Counted from the first letter of the stretch, positions 31,506 to 43,181 are shown. The stretch: 64,000 nt of DNA from Branchinecta lynchi (GCA_023053575.1 JAKZAP010000021.1:3679790-3743789); one strand, 5' to 3'. Numbers and translations: made by a program. Notes: generated from the sequence alone by a model not told the origin.

Positions 31506-32926
31506 GGGATCCCAAAACGTAAGTGGAGGGATACCTATGACATCGCAAAAGTTGTCCGTCTGTCCGTCCGTCCGTCCGTCCGTCCGTCCGTCCGTCCGTC
31601 TGTCCGTCCGTCTGTAAGCACAATAACTCTCGAAGGGAATGAGATATTTTGATGAAACTTGGTGTGAGGGTTCGTTGGGTCGTCGGACCAGTCAAGTTCG
31701 TAGATGGGCTTTGTAGCTCTACATTTAGGGGTGGGGGAGGGGATTCAAATTAAGGGACAAACAAAATGTTTTGAAACAGCTAATGTGATAGTCGATTATG
31801 GAGTAAGAAGACATGCTGAACACGATGGTGAAAACCATTTTGTCATCGGACAAGTAGTTCGCCCGGAATCCGGCCAAAACCGGAAAGTTTGTTGAAAGTA
31901 AAAGTTTGATTTGAAGTTGATTAGATGTTCGATTTAGGGGTAGGAAGACATGCTGAAGACGATGGTGAAAATTATTTTCTCGACGGACAAGTATTTCGCC
32001 CGGAATCCGGCCCAAACCTGAAAGTTTGTTGAAAGTAAAAGTTTTATTTGAAATTGATTAGATGTTCGATTTAGGGGTAGGAAGACATGCTGAAGACGAT
32101 GGTGAAAACTATTTTCTCGACGGACAAGTATTTCGCCCGGAATCCGGCCCAAACTGGAAAGTTTGTTGAAAGTAAAAGTTTTATTTGAAGTTGATTAGAT
32201 GTTCGATTTAGAGGTAGGAAGACATGCTGAAGACGATGGTGAAAACTATTTTCTCGACGGGCAAGTATTTTGACCGGAATCCTGCCCAAACCGGAAAGTT
32301 TGTCAAAATTAAAAGTTTTATTTGGAGTTGATTAGATGTTCGATTTAGGGCAAGAAGACATGCTGAACACTTATGTGAAAACAAGTTTCTACCCGGACAT
32401 GTATAGTTCGTCCGGAATCCGGCCAAAACCGGAAACTGTTGGAAGTCAAAGTTTTATTTCTAGTTGATTAGATAAGCGATTTAGGGGTAAGAAGAGATGC
32501 TGAGTCCCTGTATGACAATCATATTTTACCCGGACATATAGTTCGACCGGAATCCGGCTGGAATCGGAAAATTTGTTATAAGCTAAATTTCTATTTGAAG
32601 TTGATTAGATGTTCATTAATGCGGAAAGAAGATACCCTGATTTCGTGTTTGAGCTTTCTTTTTTCGCCGGACAAGTAGTTCTGGAGTTCGGCCGGAACCG
32701 GGAAATTAGCAGAAGTGGCAGGAAGTTTTCGTCAAAACAGATATGATAGGGGTAAACACACATGCTGAATCCAAATCTGAACTTGGTTTTCTCAGGTGAT
32801 TAGCTATTTTGCCTTAATCTGTTTCTGAATTTTAATTGTAAAAATGTTCAAGGAGTCTGGCGAAGACTGGATCTGGCTAAGACAAGACCCTGTTGTCTGG
32901 ATCAGATATTGAATTTTTGGGATCCC
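31506..32926 (+). mobile_element. Element with GGGATCCC ends, (GTCC)n and a 137-bp tandem array
   Basis: It begins GGGATCCCAAAACGTAAGTGG and ends TATTGAATTTTTGGGATCCC. After the head comes a (GTCC)n run (31556-31610), then AGCACAATAACTCTCG, then units of 137 bp from about 31780 to 32640. Each unit has TTAGATGTTCGATTTAGGGG, AGACATGCTGAA, a GGACAAGTA block and CGGAATCCGGCC. Spacing is exactly 137 in the central units. A reverse copy lies at 15088-16440. The 72-codon ORFs simply restate the repeat. Confidence 0.8.
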
Positions 32927-33005
32927 ATCGAAACCTTTGGTCTTGTTTACTCCCTTGTCGCATTATTCCTTTGGAGGGTTATACAAAAAATATGTATGTA
33001 CATAT

Positions 33006-33347
33006 GCTGTCAAAAGTTTCATAACAGATAACACGAGGATGCGCGGTTTCAACAGGTAATGCGTAACAGATAACAATTCGTATGTTATCTGTTGTGTATC
33101 AAAATGTTATGCATAATAAGCATTACCATCAGGAAGAACCAAAAAACCGCCCAAAAGTAACTGCTGAGTTTTCTGACATCATGACGATAAGGAATAAAGT
33201 CAGTAGATGCTTTTTTTGGCTCCTAACAAAGCTTGTTATGAATAACATTTTCAAACACAACAGATTCCATCCGAAGTGTTATCTGTTACACAGTATCTGT
33301 TGAAACCGCGCAACCCAGTGTTATCTATTATTAAATTTCCGACAGTG
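33006..33347. mobile_element. MITE with CTGTCAAAAGTTTCATAACA ends
   Basis: Inverted ends with GTTATCTGTTGAAACCGCGC subterminal motifs in both orientations. Same family as 34096-34409. Confidence 0.7.
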
Positions 33348-33880
33348 ACGTAACACTCCTGAAGGTACTACAGTAGAGGTATGCTTATTTTAACACTTTT
33401 TTAACTGTTCCACTACCTTGGCTTTCTTACTTGCATATAAAAAAGTAAAATGGAAAAGAAAAATAACAAAACTTGATATCAGCAATCAGCCAACTATTTC
33501 AGGGTTATCCTGGCACAAACTTGAAGCAGAAATTCAATTAACTATCTTTGATTTTGATTTTGTTAAAAAGGTCCTTCCTCTTTTGAAGGCATCTGACGGT
33601 TCGGACCGCCATCTTTTGCACTGGAGGTGCGTTCCTCGCGGCAAACTTTTGAAATTATAAAAAGCAGACCAGGTGTCAGCTGAGTCACTTTCATAGACGG
33701 ATTAGCAAAATGTTCAAAAAGCGACAAAAGCTTGAGTGATTATTATTAGTGTTTTAGGGGAAAATGTCTGGTTTGGGTTTTAGTTTTTTCGTCGGCGATC
33801 GTTCACTGTTAGCAGACGTTCACATAAGCATACCTCTACTGTACCTGGCTGTAACCGCCCAGGCCTGCACTGGAGCTTAC

Positions 33881-34064
33881 CTCTGGAGGGAGCTTGCCAC
33901 GGCTCAGATCACGCACGTTGCCAGCCGAGTATGCATCAAAAGTGTAGGGAATGGTCCTTTCAACATGAGGCATATTGTCATCATCATAGCCGTGCGCCTT
34001 TTTCAAGTGAACCTGAGTAACCTGCTTTGTCGAGAACCCCATTTCGCAACCTTCGACAGGACAC
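33881..34064 (-). CDS. PRDM-like gene, exon 9: seventh C2H2 finger
   Basis: 184 nt, acceptor CCTTTCAG, donor GAG followed by GTAAGC. The leading G completes Arg with exon 8. The finger is CPVEGCEMGFSTKQVTQVHL-KKAH (Cys-x4-Cys-x12-His-x4-His). After it comes a conserved-looking linker (ERTIPYTFDAYSAGNVRDLS). The THSGVKPFR linker from exon 8 runs straight into this finger, which confirms the splice. Confidence 0.9.
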
Positions 34065-34095
34065 CTGAAAGGAATATCAAGTTATTTTCAAACAG

Positions 34096-34409
34096 CACTG
34101 TCAGAAGTTTCATAACAGATAGCGTATAACACTTTCAAGAATAACACAACACCTTCAATTGGTAAAAAATATTAACGGGAACGAAAGAAAGATAACAGAT
34201 AACATCCAAAAGTGTTATCTGTTGAAACCGCGCATCCTTTTGTTGTCGTTATGTAAATTCTGACAGTGTTATAGTACTTTGGAAGGTGTTGTTGGAGATC
34301 TAGGCACGAAAAGGTATAAACTTAATTGGTCATAACACTTTATTTCTAAGTGAAAAGGTGTTTTTCTTGGAAGTGTTATGCGCAATCTTTTATGAAACTT
34401 CTGACAGTG
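34096..34409. mobile_element. MITE with CACTGTCAGAAGTTTCATAA ends
   Basis: The 20-bp ends are perfectly inverted (TTATGAAACTTCTGACAGTG). Shared internal motif TTATCTGTTGAAACCGCGC with 33006-33347. The two copies bracket exon 9. Confidence 0.8.
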
Positions 34410-34501
34410 AGAAAGAAAGGCATACAGGCCAGGTAAAACAACAGTTCATCCGTTTGACAAGGTATTAGTGCAAAACAAGACTCTAACACCTCCACCCTTA
34501 T

Positions 34502-34786
34502 GAGCATGTTCCACCCTACTTACCGTAGTTACTACGCATGCCGTCACGAGCCCCCGTCAAGGCTGGAAGGATTTTTGTATTTTCTAGCAGAATATCATGT
34601 CACGGGCGAATCCGACCAATCACGTTACAGAGATGTGTAGTTACCATGCTCACTACGCTCCCGAGCATGGTAAGCAAATAGTTACTGTTAGATTCGAGAA
34701 GGTTGGAAGGGTCAGCGTAGTGACTTTTTATGAGGTTCGAACGAAAATAGTAACTAATAGTTACTATTGTTAGAAGGAACACGCTC
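34502..34786 (-). mobile_element. PIF/Harbinger-like MITE, GAGCGTGTTCC family
   Basis: Inverted ends GAGCATGTTCCACCC / GGAACACGCTC, 3-bp TAT duplication. Same family as 36392, 52088 and 56887. Confidence 0.75.
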
Positions 34787-34789
34787 TAT

Positions 34790-35990
34790 ATCACCCGTCC
34801 ATCGGTGCTGCACTTTCCATCAATACATAACACGTGAGTTGTGCCGATTCTTCTTCAAGCGCTTAACTTACAATATGCGCTAGTGTATTACTTCTTTGAA
34901 CATTAACTAACTTTGAATAGTGCTATTTTCATCGACTTGCTGTGGTAAAAGTTATCTACCATTACGCCAAAGTAGCTAACTAAACGCTCCTAAGAACATC
35001 TGAATGGGTGTTTGAGGTCTTCATTGACCATTTAGCACAAAAACGTTCTGTTTTAGTTGACTAAAGCTTTGTCCTAATATGTGTAATAAGCTGAATGACG
35101 CTATACGCGATGTTTACGTCTTAATACACACGCCCGTTCAAATACGAACCCGAGAGCCATCGAGAGGTTCCTATCAATGCAGCGCGCAGTGTTGCCATGG
35201 TCATACAGTTTTTCGAGTTTCTAAAGATTTGAAAAGTGTTCTTAGTGTTACTTGAAGTACACCAGTACAATTTGACGTCCAATATATTTTAAATAGCAAT
35301 AAAATCTACGGATGGACAGCACTCGTCCTCGAACTAGCAGTAAGCAGTTGCAACAGAACAAAACGTGTTGTTTTTTAGAAAAGTTGCTTCTTCAGCTTCC
35401 AACAAAGTAGAACTTTAGTGATTCCCGTGGCAACCCTGACGGCGCTGCTCCTTGCCTCGGTCCGCTGGCGAACCCAACCAAGCGATCCGATTGGCCCTGC
35501 ATAAGCCATAATAGAACGCTAGTCTATTCTCCTTATTCACCTTATTACAGCGCGCTCCGAGGAAAAGAGGAATCTGTAATAAGTCTTATACACCGTAATA
35601 CACCTTATTACACCTATTAGGAAAATGCTTAACATTCAAGGATGCATACGTTCATAGCGCAAGTGAACACGATCTGCCGCTATTACAGACGAGGAAAAAG
35701 AGGGGATGCAAATATTCAGACGACGTCATCTGCTCTTTCTGAAACTAAAGCTACGTTCAATTTAGCCTTGTCTCGGTGCTGCCTCAGTCCTGCCAGCCAA
35801 ATGCCGTTTTATTAAACTGCCTTGTCCGCTTAATACCGTGTTATTTGTCCTGTCAGCTGATTATTGTCAGTGCCCAGTCAGGCCTGACGCAGTGCATGAT
35901 GACAAGCTCTCGGAGCAAGTTTCGGTCTTGTCTCGGGTAGATTTCTCGACTGCGTTTTATTTGCGATGCTTGTCCGTTCAGTTCGTCCGT
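34790..35990. other. No gene recognised; one short element
   Basis: Bases 35192-35440 have CAGTGTTGCCATGG and inverted GTGGCAACCCTGA ends. The remainder of this intron stretch is featureless to me. Confidence 0.35.
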
Positions 35991-36285
35991 TCCGTTCCGT
36001 CCGTTCAGTTCGTCAGCTCAATTCGAGAAGCGGAAAGTGTACCGCAATTTAAAAATCGGTTAAAGAAACATCTCCTTGAGGGTAGTTCGTGAGTGGAGGG
36101 TTTGGAAGACGAGAGAGGACAAATTGACAAATCTATTAATTTATTTTTAGTTTATTTTAGTGAAGGTGTGAATAGAATATGGTAGTAAATGTGTACTGGT
36201 TGCGTAAGCACGTATGTGCTTTGTTTGTAACCGGTCGTCAAGCCGGAATGAATCTTTTTAGTAAAGTTCTTGAATCCTGAAAATC
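35990..36285 (+). mobile_element. LINE 3' end fragment
   Basis: The frame ends VPQFKNRLKKHLLEGSS and stops at 36090, the usual pattern of the very C-terminus of a LINE ORF2. The 3' tail (TGTGTACTGGTTGCG, GGTCGTCAAGCCGGAATGAA, AGTAAAGTTCTTGAATCCT) recurs at 40090-40250. Confidence 0.6.
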
Positions 36286-36391
36286 CAGTAATTCACCTGA
36301 AAAGGCCAAATAAAACGGCGTTAAACCGTGACAAGGCAGTAACAAGAAGACAAAACCGAGACCAGGAGGACTCAAATCGAACGCAGCTTAA

Positions 36392-36686
36392 GAGCGTGTT
36401 CCACCCTTCTACAAATAGTAACTGTCGGTTACTATTTCCGTTCCAACCTCTCCAAAAGTTACTACGCTGACCGTTCCAACCTTCTCGGAATAGTAACTAG
36501 TTGCTTACCACGCTCGGGAGCGTAATAAGCGTAGTAACTACGGATCTATGTAACATGATTGGTAGGATTAGCCCGTGGCACGATATTCCGCTGGAAAATA
36601 GAAAAATCGTTCCAGCCTTGACGGCACAAATCCAGAATTCGTGACGTCATGCGTAGTAACTACGGTAAGTAGGGTGGAACACGCTC
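36392..36686 (+). mobile_element. PIF/Harbinger-like MITE, GAGCGTGTTCC family
   Basis: Ends GAGCGTGTTCCACCC and GGGTGGAACACGCTC, flanked by TAA on both sides. 295 bp, no coding capacity. Confidence 0.85.
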
Positions 36687-36837
36687 TAAAAGTGCACCGC
36701 CTTTTCCATCCGTCCTTTCTTGAACTCAGTGTACGTAAACGAATATTCCCATCTGACCATCACGAGTGGAATTAAGTTGCCCACGGATATATATGACCAA
36801 CCACGATTCTCTCTCTTTCAGTCACTTGATAATCTAT

Positions 36838-37392
36838 GGGGACCGACTAAAACCAGGAAGGGAAGGGAACGCGAGAAAAGCAGGAAAGCATACTAAAACC
36901 AAGAACGGCATACTAAAACGAGGAAGGCTGTCGCCAGAATTGTTCCCTTCCCCTATTTAGTACTCTTTGAGGGGTCGGCAAGTTTCCAAATTCAAAGTGC
37001 ACCATCCCGTTTTAGTATCCTGACATCGGTAGGCATTAAGTTCAGTCAGGGGTCGGCAACTATACAAATTGTAATTCACCTTTTCATTTCTCGTTCATTA
37101 CCGTCAGTAGGCGACTAAAATCCTCCGAGTCCAGCGACGGGTCAGCAACTAGAACAATTCTATAACGAGGAAGGGATGGTGAACTTTAGGTTTGAAAAGC
37201 TGCCGACCCCTCGAAGAATACTAAACAGAGGAAGGGAACGGTGCAGCTTTTGAGTTTTTCGCAGCCTTGAATTCTGGTGACATCCTTCCTCGTTTTAGTA
37301 TGCCCTTCCTCGTTTTAGTATGCCCTTCCTGGTTTTAGTATGCCTTCCTGCTTTTCTCGCGTTCCCTTCCCTTCCTGGTTTTAGTCGATCCG
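36838..37392. mobile_element. GACTAAAACCAGGAAGG inverted-repeat element
   Basis: Long inverted ends: GACTAAAACCAGGAAGGGAA, then GAGAAAAGCAGG and TACTAAAACC at the left, mirrored at the right. The centre carries GAGGGGTCGGCAA blocks in both orientations. A larger relative is 41829-42862. Confidence 0.75.
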
Positions 37393-37619
37393 TAATCTAT
37401 GCTAGTGCGTTGTCAGATACGAGTACCGAACAGGCATCGTGAAGAGTAATTATAAATAGAACATCAAATCTTAATTAAACCAATTATAACAGGATATTAG
37501 ATTAATTGACTGCTTATGTGTAGTAGACTGTTTATATGTAGTAGATTAGTTATTGTGACGAAGCATGGTTGTGTGATGGTGAGGGGGTCAGGGTAAATTA
37601 ATCAAGAATTTGTAATTTT

Positions 37620-38200
37620 AAGGTTGGAGACAAAGTCAAGAATAAGGATTCTGCAGCATAGAGAAAAAATTCTGGAAGCTCCAATAAACAACACAAACAT
37701 CAACAACCACCTCCACTCCACGACCCGTCTACCTAGCATCCCGATCAAACTGGCGAATGCAACCAGTCTCTGAGATATCAATCGGTGTAAAATGATCGGT
37801 GCAAAAGCGGGCTTTGTTCATTATTATTGGCGATCGACAGCTATCTTATGGTGAAGCGCTTGCTAAACTCGATCTCCCCACGTTGGCCCAAAGATACGAG
37901 CAGATTGTCCTGAGGTTTGGGAAGTTTCTTCTCTCCAAACCCCAGCATCGACAAATCTTACCACCCACTGCACCGCCCAACGACCGTACGCGTCACCAAA
38001 ATAAACTGGTTCCAGTAGCTTCGCGAACGAACCGCCACGCAAATTCGTTTGTACCTTTTTTTACGGATTTGTTAAACAAAGCCGAGTGATATTTTCTTCT
38101 TTTTTTTTTTTTCGTATTAGTTTGTTATTTAGTATAGTGAAGCAACGCAAATTAGCTGTCAGCTACGATGTTGTTTTAAATAAACCTATATCTCTCTCTC
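37620..38200 (+). mobile_element. LINE 3' fragment (RT C-terminus)
   Basis: The 96-codon frame 37799-38089 reads MQKRALFIIIGDRQLSYGEA, LAKLDLPTLAQRYEQIVLRF, then RTRHQNKLVPVASRTNR. This is the typical tail after the RT domain in Jockey/CR1-type LINEs (QKRALRII...Y..L..L.LPTL..R). The RT core is missing. The 3' region ends near a (TC)n run at about 38190. It is a different lineage from the split LINE. Confidence 0.75.
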
Positions 38201-38307
38201 TCTCATATCAATTTGCTCCCGAACAAAACACCGAAGAATCTTCGCGCTTAGTTTGGCGATCTTGCTTTTTTTGGTTGCTTTGCCGTTCTCAGTGATGATT
38301 GGCCTAA

Positions 38308-38683
38308 AGCCGCGTTCACACCGACGCGTTGAGGTATTCACGCTGAGCTACGTAACCTCTGCGTCGCGCTTGCGGTGACGTAACGCAGACAAATAAAACG
38401 CAACGCAAGAGTAAAAGCAAGTTCTATTCTTGCGTTGCGTCGACGCATACGCATCGGATTTTTCAGTGAAAAATGGAAGTTTCTGAACTGGAAAAAACCT
38501 ACTAACGATGAAAAAAATTAGTAATGATGAAACAAACGAGAATTGAGCAAGAAACTGAGAAAGGAAAACGTATACACACATCCAGCGTGAAATCTTGTCG
38601 CGCAGGTGTGAAAGAGACGCTACACAACCTGTATGCAGTGCATACGCAGCGCATCACAACGACGCGTCAATTTGAAAGCGGCT
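38308..38683. mobile_element. AGCCGCTTTCACATTGACGCGT MITE
   Basis: Ends AGCCGCGTTCACACCGACGCG and inverted CGACGCGTCAATTTGAAAGC. Internal CGCAACGCAAGA and CTTGCGTTGCGT form further palindromes. Same family as 57429-57833 and the incomplete copy at 63945. Confidence 0.75.
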
Positions 38684-38729
38684 TGATTCATCATTTCTGA
38701 CTCCTGTGCGTTTCTTTTTAGATTCTCAC

Positions 38730-38943
38730 CTAAAAGGTTTGACCCCTGAGTGAGTCAGCATGTGAATCTTCAAATTCGATTTGTTCTGAAACAATTTTCC
38801 GCAAGTATCGCAGGCGCAGGCGCCCCCTGTTTCTTTGTTATGTGTTTCTCGGTGATGTCGGTGAAGTGCTGCACGAGTCGCCAGCACTTGCTCGCAGAAC
38901 TTGCACGGATACTGCTTCTGCTCGTCTGCAGGGTCGACTTCTA
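38730..38943 (-). CDS. PRDM-like gene, exon 8: fifth and sixth C2H2 fingers
   Basis: 214 nt. The acceptor is a T-run ending CAG; the donor is AG followed by GTGAGA. Fingers: CKFCEQVLATRAALHRHHRE-TH and CDTCGKLFQNKSNLKIHMLT-H, followed by a canonical SGVKPF linker that leads into the next exon's finger. Entry phase 1 and exit phase 2 match exons 7 and 9. Tandem C2H2 fingers with TGEKP-like linkers bind DNA. Confidence 0.92.
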
Positions 38944-38977
38944 CTGAAAAAAAAAAAAATCCGGTAAAAAGACTATA

Positions 38978-39391
38978 GGCGTACTCTCGCCGTTCCCCGT
39001 GGACTCCACTTGAGGAGTCCCCGCGTTTTTTGTTTGTCCCGGGGACTCACTCCCCGTATTCTCGCGAGTCCCAACGGATGGGGAATGCTCTGATTATCAT
39101 CACCATCATCAAAAAGGAATCTCTTTCAGATTCGGAGGGGAATCAATTTTTGCTGGGGTAGGTGCAATGTAAAATTAATTTAAAATAATCAGAATAAACA
39201 AAACCAAAAATAAAGAGGCTCCAGACTGATTTCGTCAACTGCATATCTATTTTTCGAACAAAATCCATGCTGGAAGCATTCCCCGTGTTCTCGCAGTTTC
39301 TGTCCGCGGAGTCCGCGTGGAGTGACTCCCTTTATTCTCGCCGTTCCCTTTGATTCCCCGAGGAGTCCTCGAGGAACGTCGAGAATACGCC
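38978..39391 (+). mobile_element. GGCGTATTCTCGCC MITE, copy 1
   Basis: About 414 bp with ends GGCGTACTCTCGCCGTTCCC and inverted GAGAATACGCC. Palindromic GAGGACTCC/GGAGTCCTC, ACTCCCCGTATTCTCG and a (CATCAT)n-like block lie inside. Other copies: 51372-51783, 61712-62124, 63195-63607. Confidence 0.85.
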
Positions 39392-39409
39392 TTATATCCT
39401 GCTGACAAA

Positions 39410-40085
39410 GCTATCCAGCTAAATGATTGTTTCTTTTAGATTCTAGAGGTCCATTACTGTGCGTCTACACAGAGGAATCGGGCGCGAAACTTTATTTCGT
39501 TGTAGTTTTGTAGCAGCTACAAAATTGCAGCAAAGTTCACACACGACGATTCGGTTGAGCTACAAAAGGTGGCAAATTGTTTTCTTTTCGTTCCTTCCAT
39601 CACCACCTCTGAAGCAGCTTTCTTCTAGTATTTGGTGACCAAATGTCTCTGCTTGTACTGTTCTTTTCATGGATGCTGGCATTTGACAGCTAACATCATT
39701 TTTCCAACAATTCCATCTATTTTCCTAGACTTTGGTGGCGCGATTTTGTTGCTGTAGCTGAAATAATCCAACTACAGCGATTCTCCGAAAAATCGCAGCG
39801 AATTGTGGCACGTAATGTGTGGCTACGAAAAATCGGGCTATTCTGCTAATATTCGCGTCAATGTGAACGCACAGTTCGAATGAGGTCGGATCGGACAGAT
39901 TACGGACAGTGCTCAAATGGAAATGTATGGGAGCACCAAAATGTAGGATTATCGCAAATTTCACCTGTTCGCCGAGCCTCGTGGATATATTTACGAAAAC
40001 ATACTGTACCCCCCCCCCCCCTCCCCCGCCAGAATGACTACTAGATTATTAAACTAAACTAAAACTAAAAACTAAACTATTACTA
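39410..40085. repeat. Possible MITE (ACTGTGCGT ends); otherwise nothing
   Basis: TTACTGTGCGTCTACACAG at about 39453 is loosely inverted as GTCAATGTGAACGCACAGT near 39880. The ends are weak. A C-run lies at about 40010. Confidence 0.3.
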
Positions 40086-40089
40086 AAAA

Positions 40090-40250
40090 AACAAATTTGG
40101 TTTATTTTACTGAAGGTTTGATTAGTTCTATAATATGGTAGTAAACGTGTACTGGTTGCGTTTTTCAAGCACGTATGCGCTTTGTTTGTAACGGGTCGTC
40201 AAGCCGGAATGAATTTTTTTAGTAAAGTTGTTGAATCCTTAATCCTTAGA
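40090..40250 (+). mobile_element. LINE 3' tail, copy of 36.15-36.28 kb
   Basis: It shares GTAAACGTGTACTGGTTGCG, GTCGTCAAGCCGGAATGAAT and AGTAAAGTTGTTGAATCCTT with 36146-36285. No ORF remains. Confidence 0.6.
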
Positions 40251-40503
40251 TCTGACTCCCTGAAATTTCAAATCCTTTCAAGACTCGAGAGCCTTCTGTT
40301 GGTTACCCAAACTTAATACCGAAATTTGAAACTTCCTGACTTCAGGTCGGATTCCTGCCTTCAGATCCATCAAGTGGGAAGCAAAGTCGAGAAACATGTG
40401 CGGAAAGTCTTGACCCCTCGATCGAGACTCTTCTAGCTTGACTTGTATCAGCCTGTCCTCTGACAGCCTTCCCAGCTTTTATTGACTTGACCTGCACTTC
40501 AGC

Positions 40504-40861
40504 CAGAGCAAATTAACGCTAGGGGAGTAGCGCCAAGACTTGGAAAAAGTGACGCACACTCGAACACCAGCGATATTAGTGCCACTAGCGATAGCGAACG
40601 TCCCTACTGAAACTCAACCGGTCGTGCACAGGCGCTGGCTCCAATAACTTCCTATTCTCAACACAGCAAAAGAAAGATAAAACCTCCACTGTTTCCTTGC
40701 AGTGTGCCGATCGCGTCTTACCTTTACTAGAAAATTTTAACGCGGAAGTTTGTCTCGCTTTAAGTGCCGAAAGCGTAGTGGCCAGCGGCACGAGAACGGC
40801 CCTTTTGCGAAGCATGGGAAACATAGGTCTTGCCGCTACTCCCTAGTGTTATTTTGCTCTG
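40504..40861. mobile_element. hAT-like MITE, CAGAGCAAAATAACACTA ends
   Basis: Ends CAGAGCAAATTAACGCTAGG and inverted CTAGTGTTATTTTGCTCTG. The flanks are ACTTCAGC and ACTTCAAC, an 8-bp duplication with one change. Second copy: 49906-50273. Confidence 0.8.
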
Positions 40862-41153
40862 ACTTCAACGCAACGCACCCCGACGCAACTTTAGATAGAT
40901 AGATAGATATTTTTATTGATCTAACTCGTAGCGCCGACATAGCACTAAATACGTCGACCATTACATTTAATGTGTTAGAATACTTGAATATATACAACTG
41001 TTACATAAAAGAAAATAAATTACTTGGAGTTTTATTCGTTTTTTGTTAATTTTCTCAGTAAAATCCAAAGGAATTCGAATACCGGTTCGCTCTGTTAGTC
41101 GACACAATTTTCATCTTCGTTCGAAAACTTTGTCAAAATTTAAAGCTAAACCC

Positions 41154-41441
41154 GATGAAAAATTTGTAGCGTGAGTAGTAGTATGGTAGTAGTACGAAAA
41201 CGTTGCATGTAATAGCAAAGAATACTGTCATTTAATGTGCCTCAGACTCGTCCAATCTTATGTAGTAGTATCCAGTAGCATCCTGTCTTGCCATAGTAGC
41301 ATCCAGTCTTGCTAATAGTAGCATATAGTAGTATGCAGTAACATGGTAGCCTTGAAGTAGAAGCATGTAGTAGCATCGTTAGTACTGCATGCAACTTTTT
41401 CGTACTACTTCATAGTGCTATTTTGAGATAAATTTTTCATC
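41154..41441 (+). mobile_element. TACTA-rich MITE
   Basis: Ends GATGAAAAATTTGTAGC and AAATTTTTCATC; opposite orientation to 24797-25094. Confidence 0.8.
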
Positions 41442-41828
41442 AGGAACTTGATAGATGTTTTGCAATTTACCATATTTCTGTTCAGCGCTTCCGAGCGGAC
41501 TAGTTTCTGTTAATCCCCCTATGCCTCACCGTCAGTACTTGGATCAGACATGGTAAAATATATCCACAGGTTAGTGAGTGGAAAATCTGTCATCTGTGTC
41601 CCAGGTAATGGAGGTTTTGCATAAGTCTCAGCAGCAGAAAGTGAAAGTGACCCAGTACCCTATGACTTTTTACCATAGCTGCGTTCTTTGTCACGAGAGT
41701 TCTCACCGGTGGTCTCCGGTTTTTCTTAGAACCGGATACTGGTGAGTGGTGACTAACCACCAGAGACAGCCCGGAGTGCAACGAACGCAGCTCACGTCTA
41801 CATAAGTGTTGGTTATGAGGCAATATGG

Positions 41829-42862
41829 GACGGGATCGACTAAAACCAGGAAGGGAAGGGACGCCAGAAAAGCAGGAAGGGCATACTAAAACCAGGAAGG
41901 GCATACTAAAACGAGGAAGGGGATCCTAAAACGAGGAAGGCTTTCGCCAGAATTCGCCGCACCGTTCCCTTCCTCTATTTAGTATTATTTGAGGGGTCGG
42001 CAACTTTTCAAATTTAAAGTTTCCCATCCCTTTCTCGTTTTAGTATCCTGACATGGGTAGGCATTAAGTTCAGTAAGGGGTCAGCAACTATAAAAGTTTT
42101 AATTCACCTTTTCATTTCTCATTCTGACGGTCGGCCGACTAACCAGGAAGGGCATACTAAAACGAGGAAGGGCATCTTAAAACGAGGAAGGCTTTCGCCA
42201 GAATTCGCCGCACCGTTCCCTTCCTCTATTTAGTATTATTTGAGGGGTCGGCAACTTTTCAAATTTAAAGTTTCCCATCCCTTTCTCGTTTTAGTATCCT
42301 GACATGGGTAGGCATTAAGTTCAGTAAGGGGTCAGCAACTATAAAAGTTTTAATTCACCTTTTCATTTCTCATTCTGACGGTCGGCCGACTAACCAGGAA
42401 GGGCATACTAAAACGAGGAAGGGCATCCTAAAACGAGGAAGGCTGTCGCCCGAATTCGCCGCACCGTTTCCTTCCTCTATTTAGTGTTATTTGAGGGGTC
42501 GGCAACTTTTCAAATTCAAAGTTCACCATCCCTACCTCGTTTTAGTAAGCCCTTCCTGGTTTTAGTATGCCTTCCTGCTTTTCTCGCGTTTCCTTCCCTT
42601 CCTGGTTTTAGTCGATCACGTTTTAGTATGCCCTTCCTGGTTTTAGTATGCCTTCCTTCGTTTCTCGCGTTCCCTTCTCTTCCTGGTTTTAGTTCATCAG
42701 GTTTTAGTATGCCCTTCCTGGTTTTAGTATGCCTTCCTTCGTTTCTCACGTTCCCTTCTCTTCCTGGTTTTAGTCGATCATGTTTTAGTATGCCCTTCCT
42801 GGTTTTAGTATGCCTTCCTGCTTTTCTCGCGTTCCCTTCCCTTCCTGGTTTTAGTCGATCCC
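41829..42862. repeat. Expanded GGAAGGG inverted-repeat element with internal tandem copies
   Basis: Ends as in 36838-37392. The central block of about 250 bp (AGGAAGGCTTTCGCCAGAATT to GGTCGGCCGACTAACCAGG) is present twice almost unchanged (about 41930-42170 and 42185-42425), with a third partial copy. About 42540-42860 is four copies of an about 80-90-bp unit built of TTTTAGTATGCCCTTCCTGG and CGTTCCCTTCCCTTCCTGG. The 157- and 212-codon ORFs across it are repeat artefacts, except that the latter's first about 50 codons are PRDM exon 7. Confidence 0.8.
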
Positions 42863-43033
42863 ATGTGGGACTAACAGAAACTAGTCCACTTGTAGTGCTG
42901 AACCGTAATAAGGCCAATGCCGTACGAGGCGCATCATCATCTAGCCTATCTGAATAGGTTATCGTGCTCAAGGAAAGAGAACGACGGATAGATTTATGTA
43001 AATGTCGTGTGGGGTTCCAAAAAGCGACAGTAC

Positions 43034-43181
43034 CTCCATGTATCTTCTTCACGTGGATTTTCAGCTTTTGAGGTTGACAAAACTTTTTGCCGCACAGATG
43101 ACATTGCGGTCTCTCTCGATTTGGATTTGCAGCGCAGCCGTAGTTTCGATGCATCTCAAGGTAGTTCGGCCTCAGGAAGTA
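43034..43181 (-). CDS. PRDM-like gene, exon 7: end of third and whole fourth finger
   Basis: 148 nt, acceptor CTTCTTTCAG, donor GGAG followed by GTACTG (phase 1). With exon 6 it completes CSFCGKYFLRPNYLEMHRNY-GC, a C2HC variant finger, then gives CHLCGKKFCQPQKLKIHVKK-IH. The third finger is thus split between two exons. The frame reads on past the donor into repeat DNA, which is why a much longer ORF appears here. Confidence 0.9.

Noticed and set aside
31556..31610. (GTCC)n run as an independent regulatory or CRISPR-like array
   Set aside because: Simple microsatellite that is a constant part of a dispersed repeat; no spacer structure.
42484..42957. 157-codon repetitive ORF resembling a repeat protein
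   Set aside because: Its PSLPGFSRS-type repeats are the translation of the CCTTCCTGG tandem array, not a protein signal.
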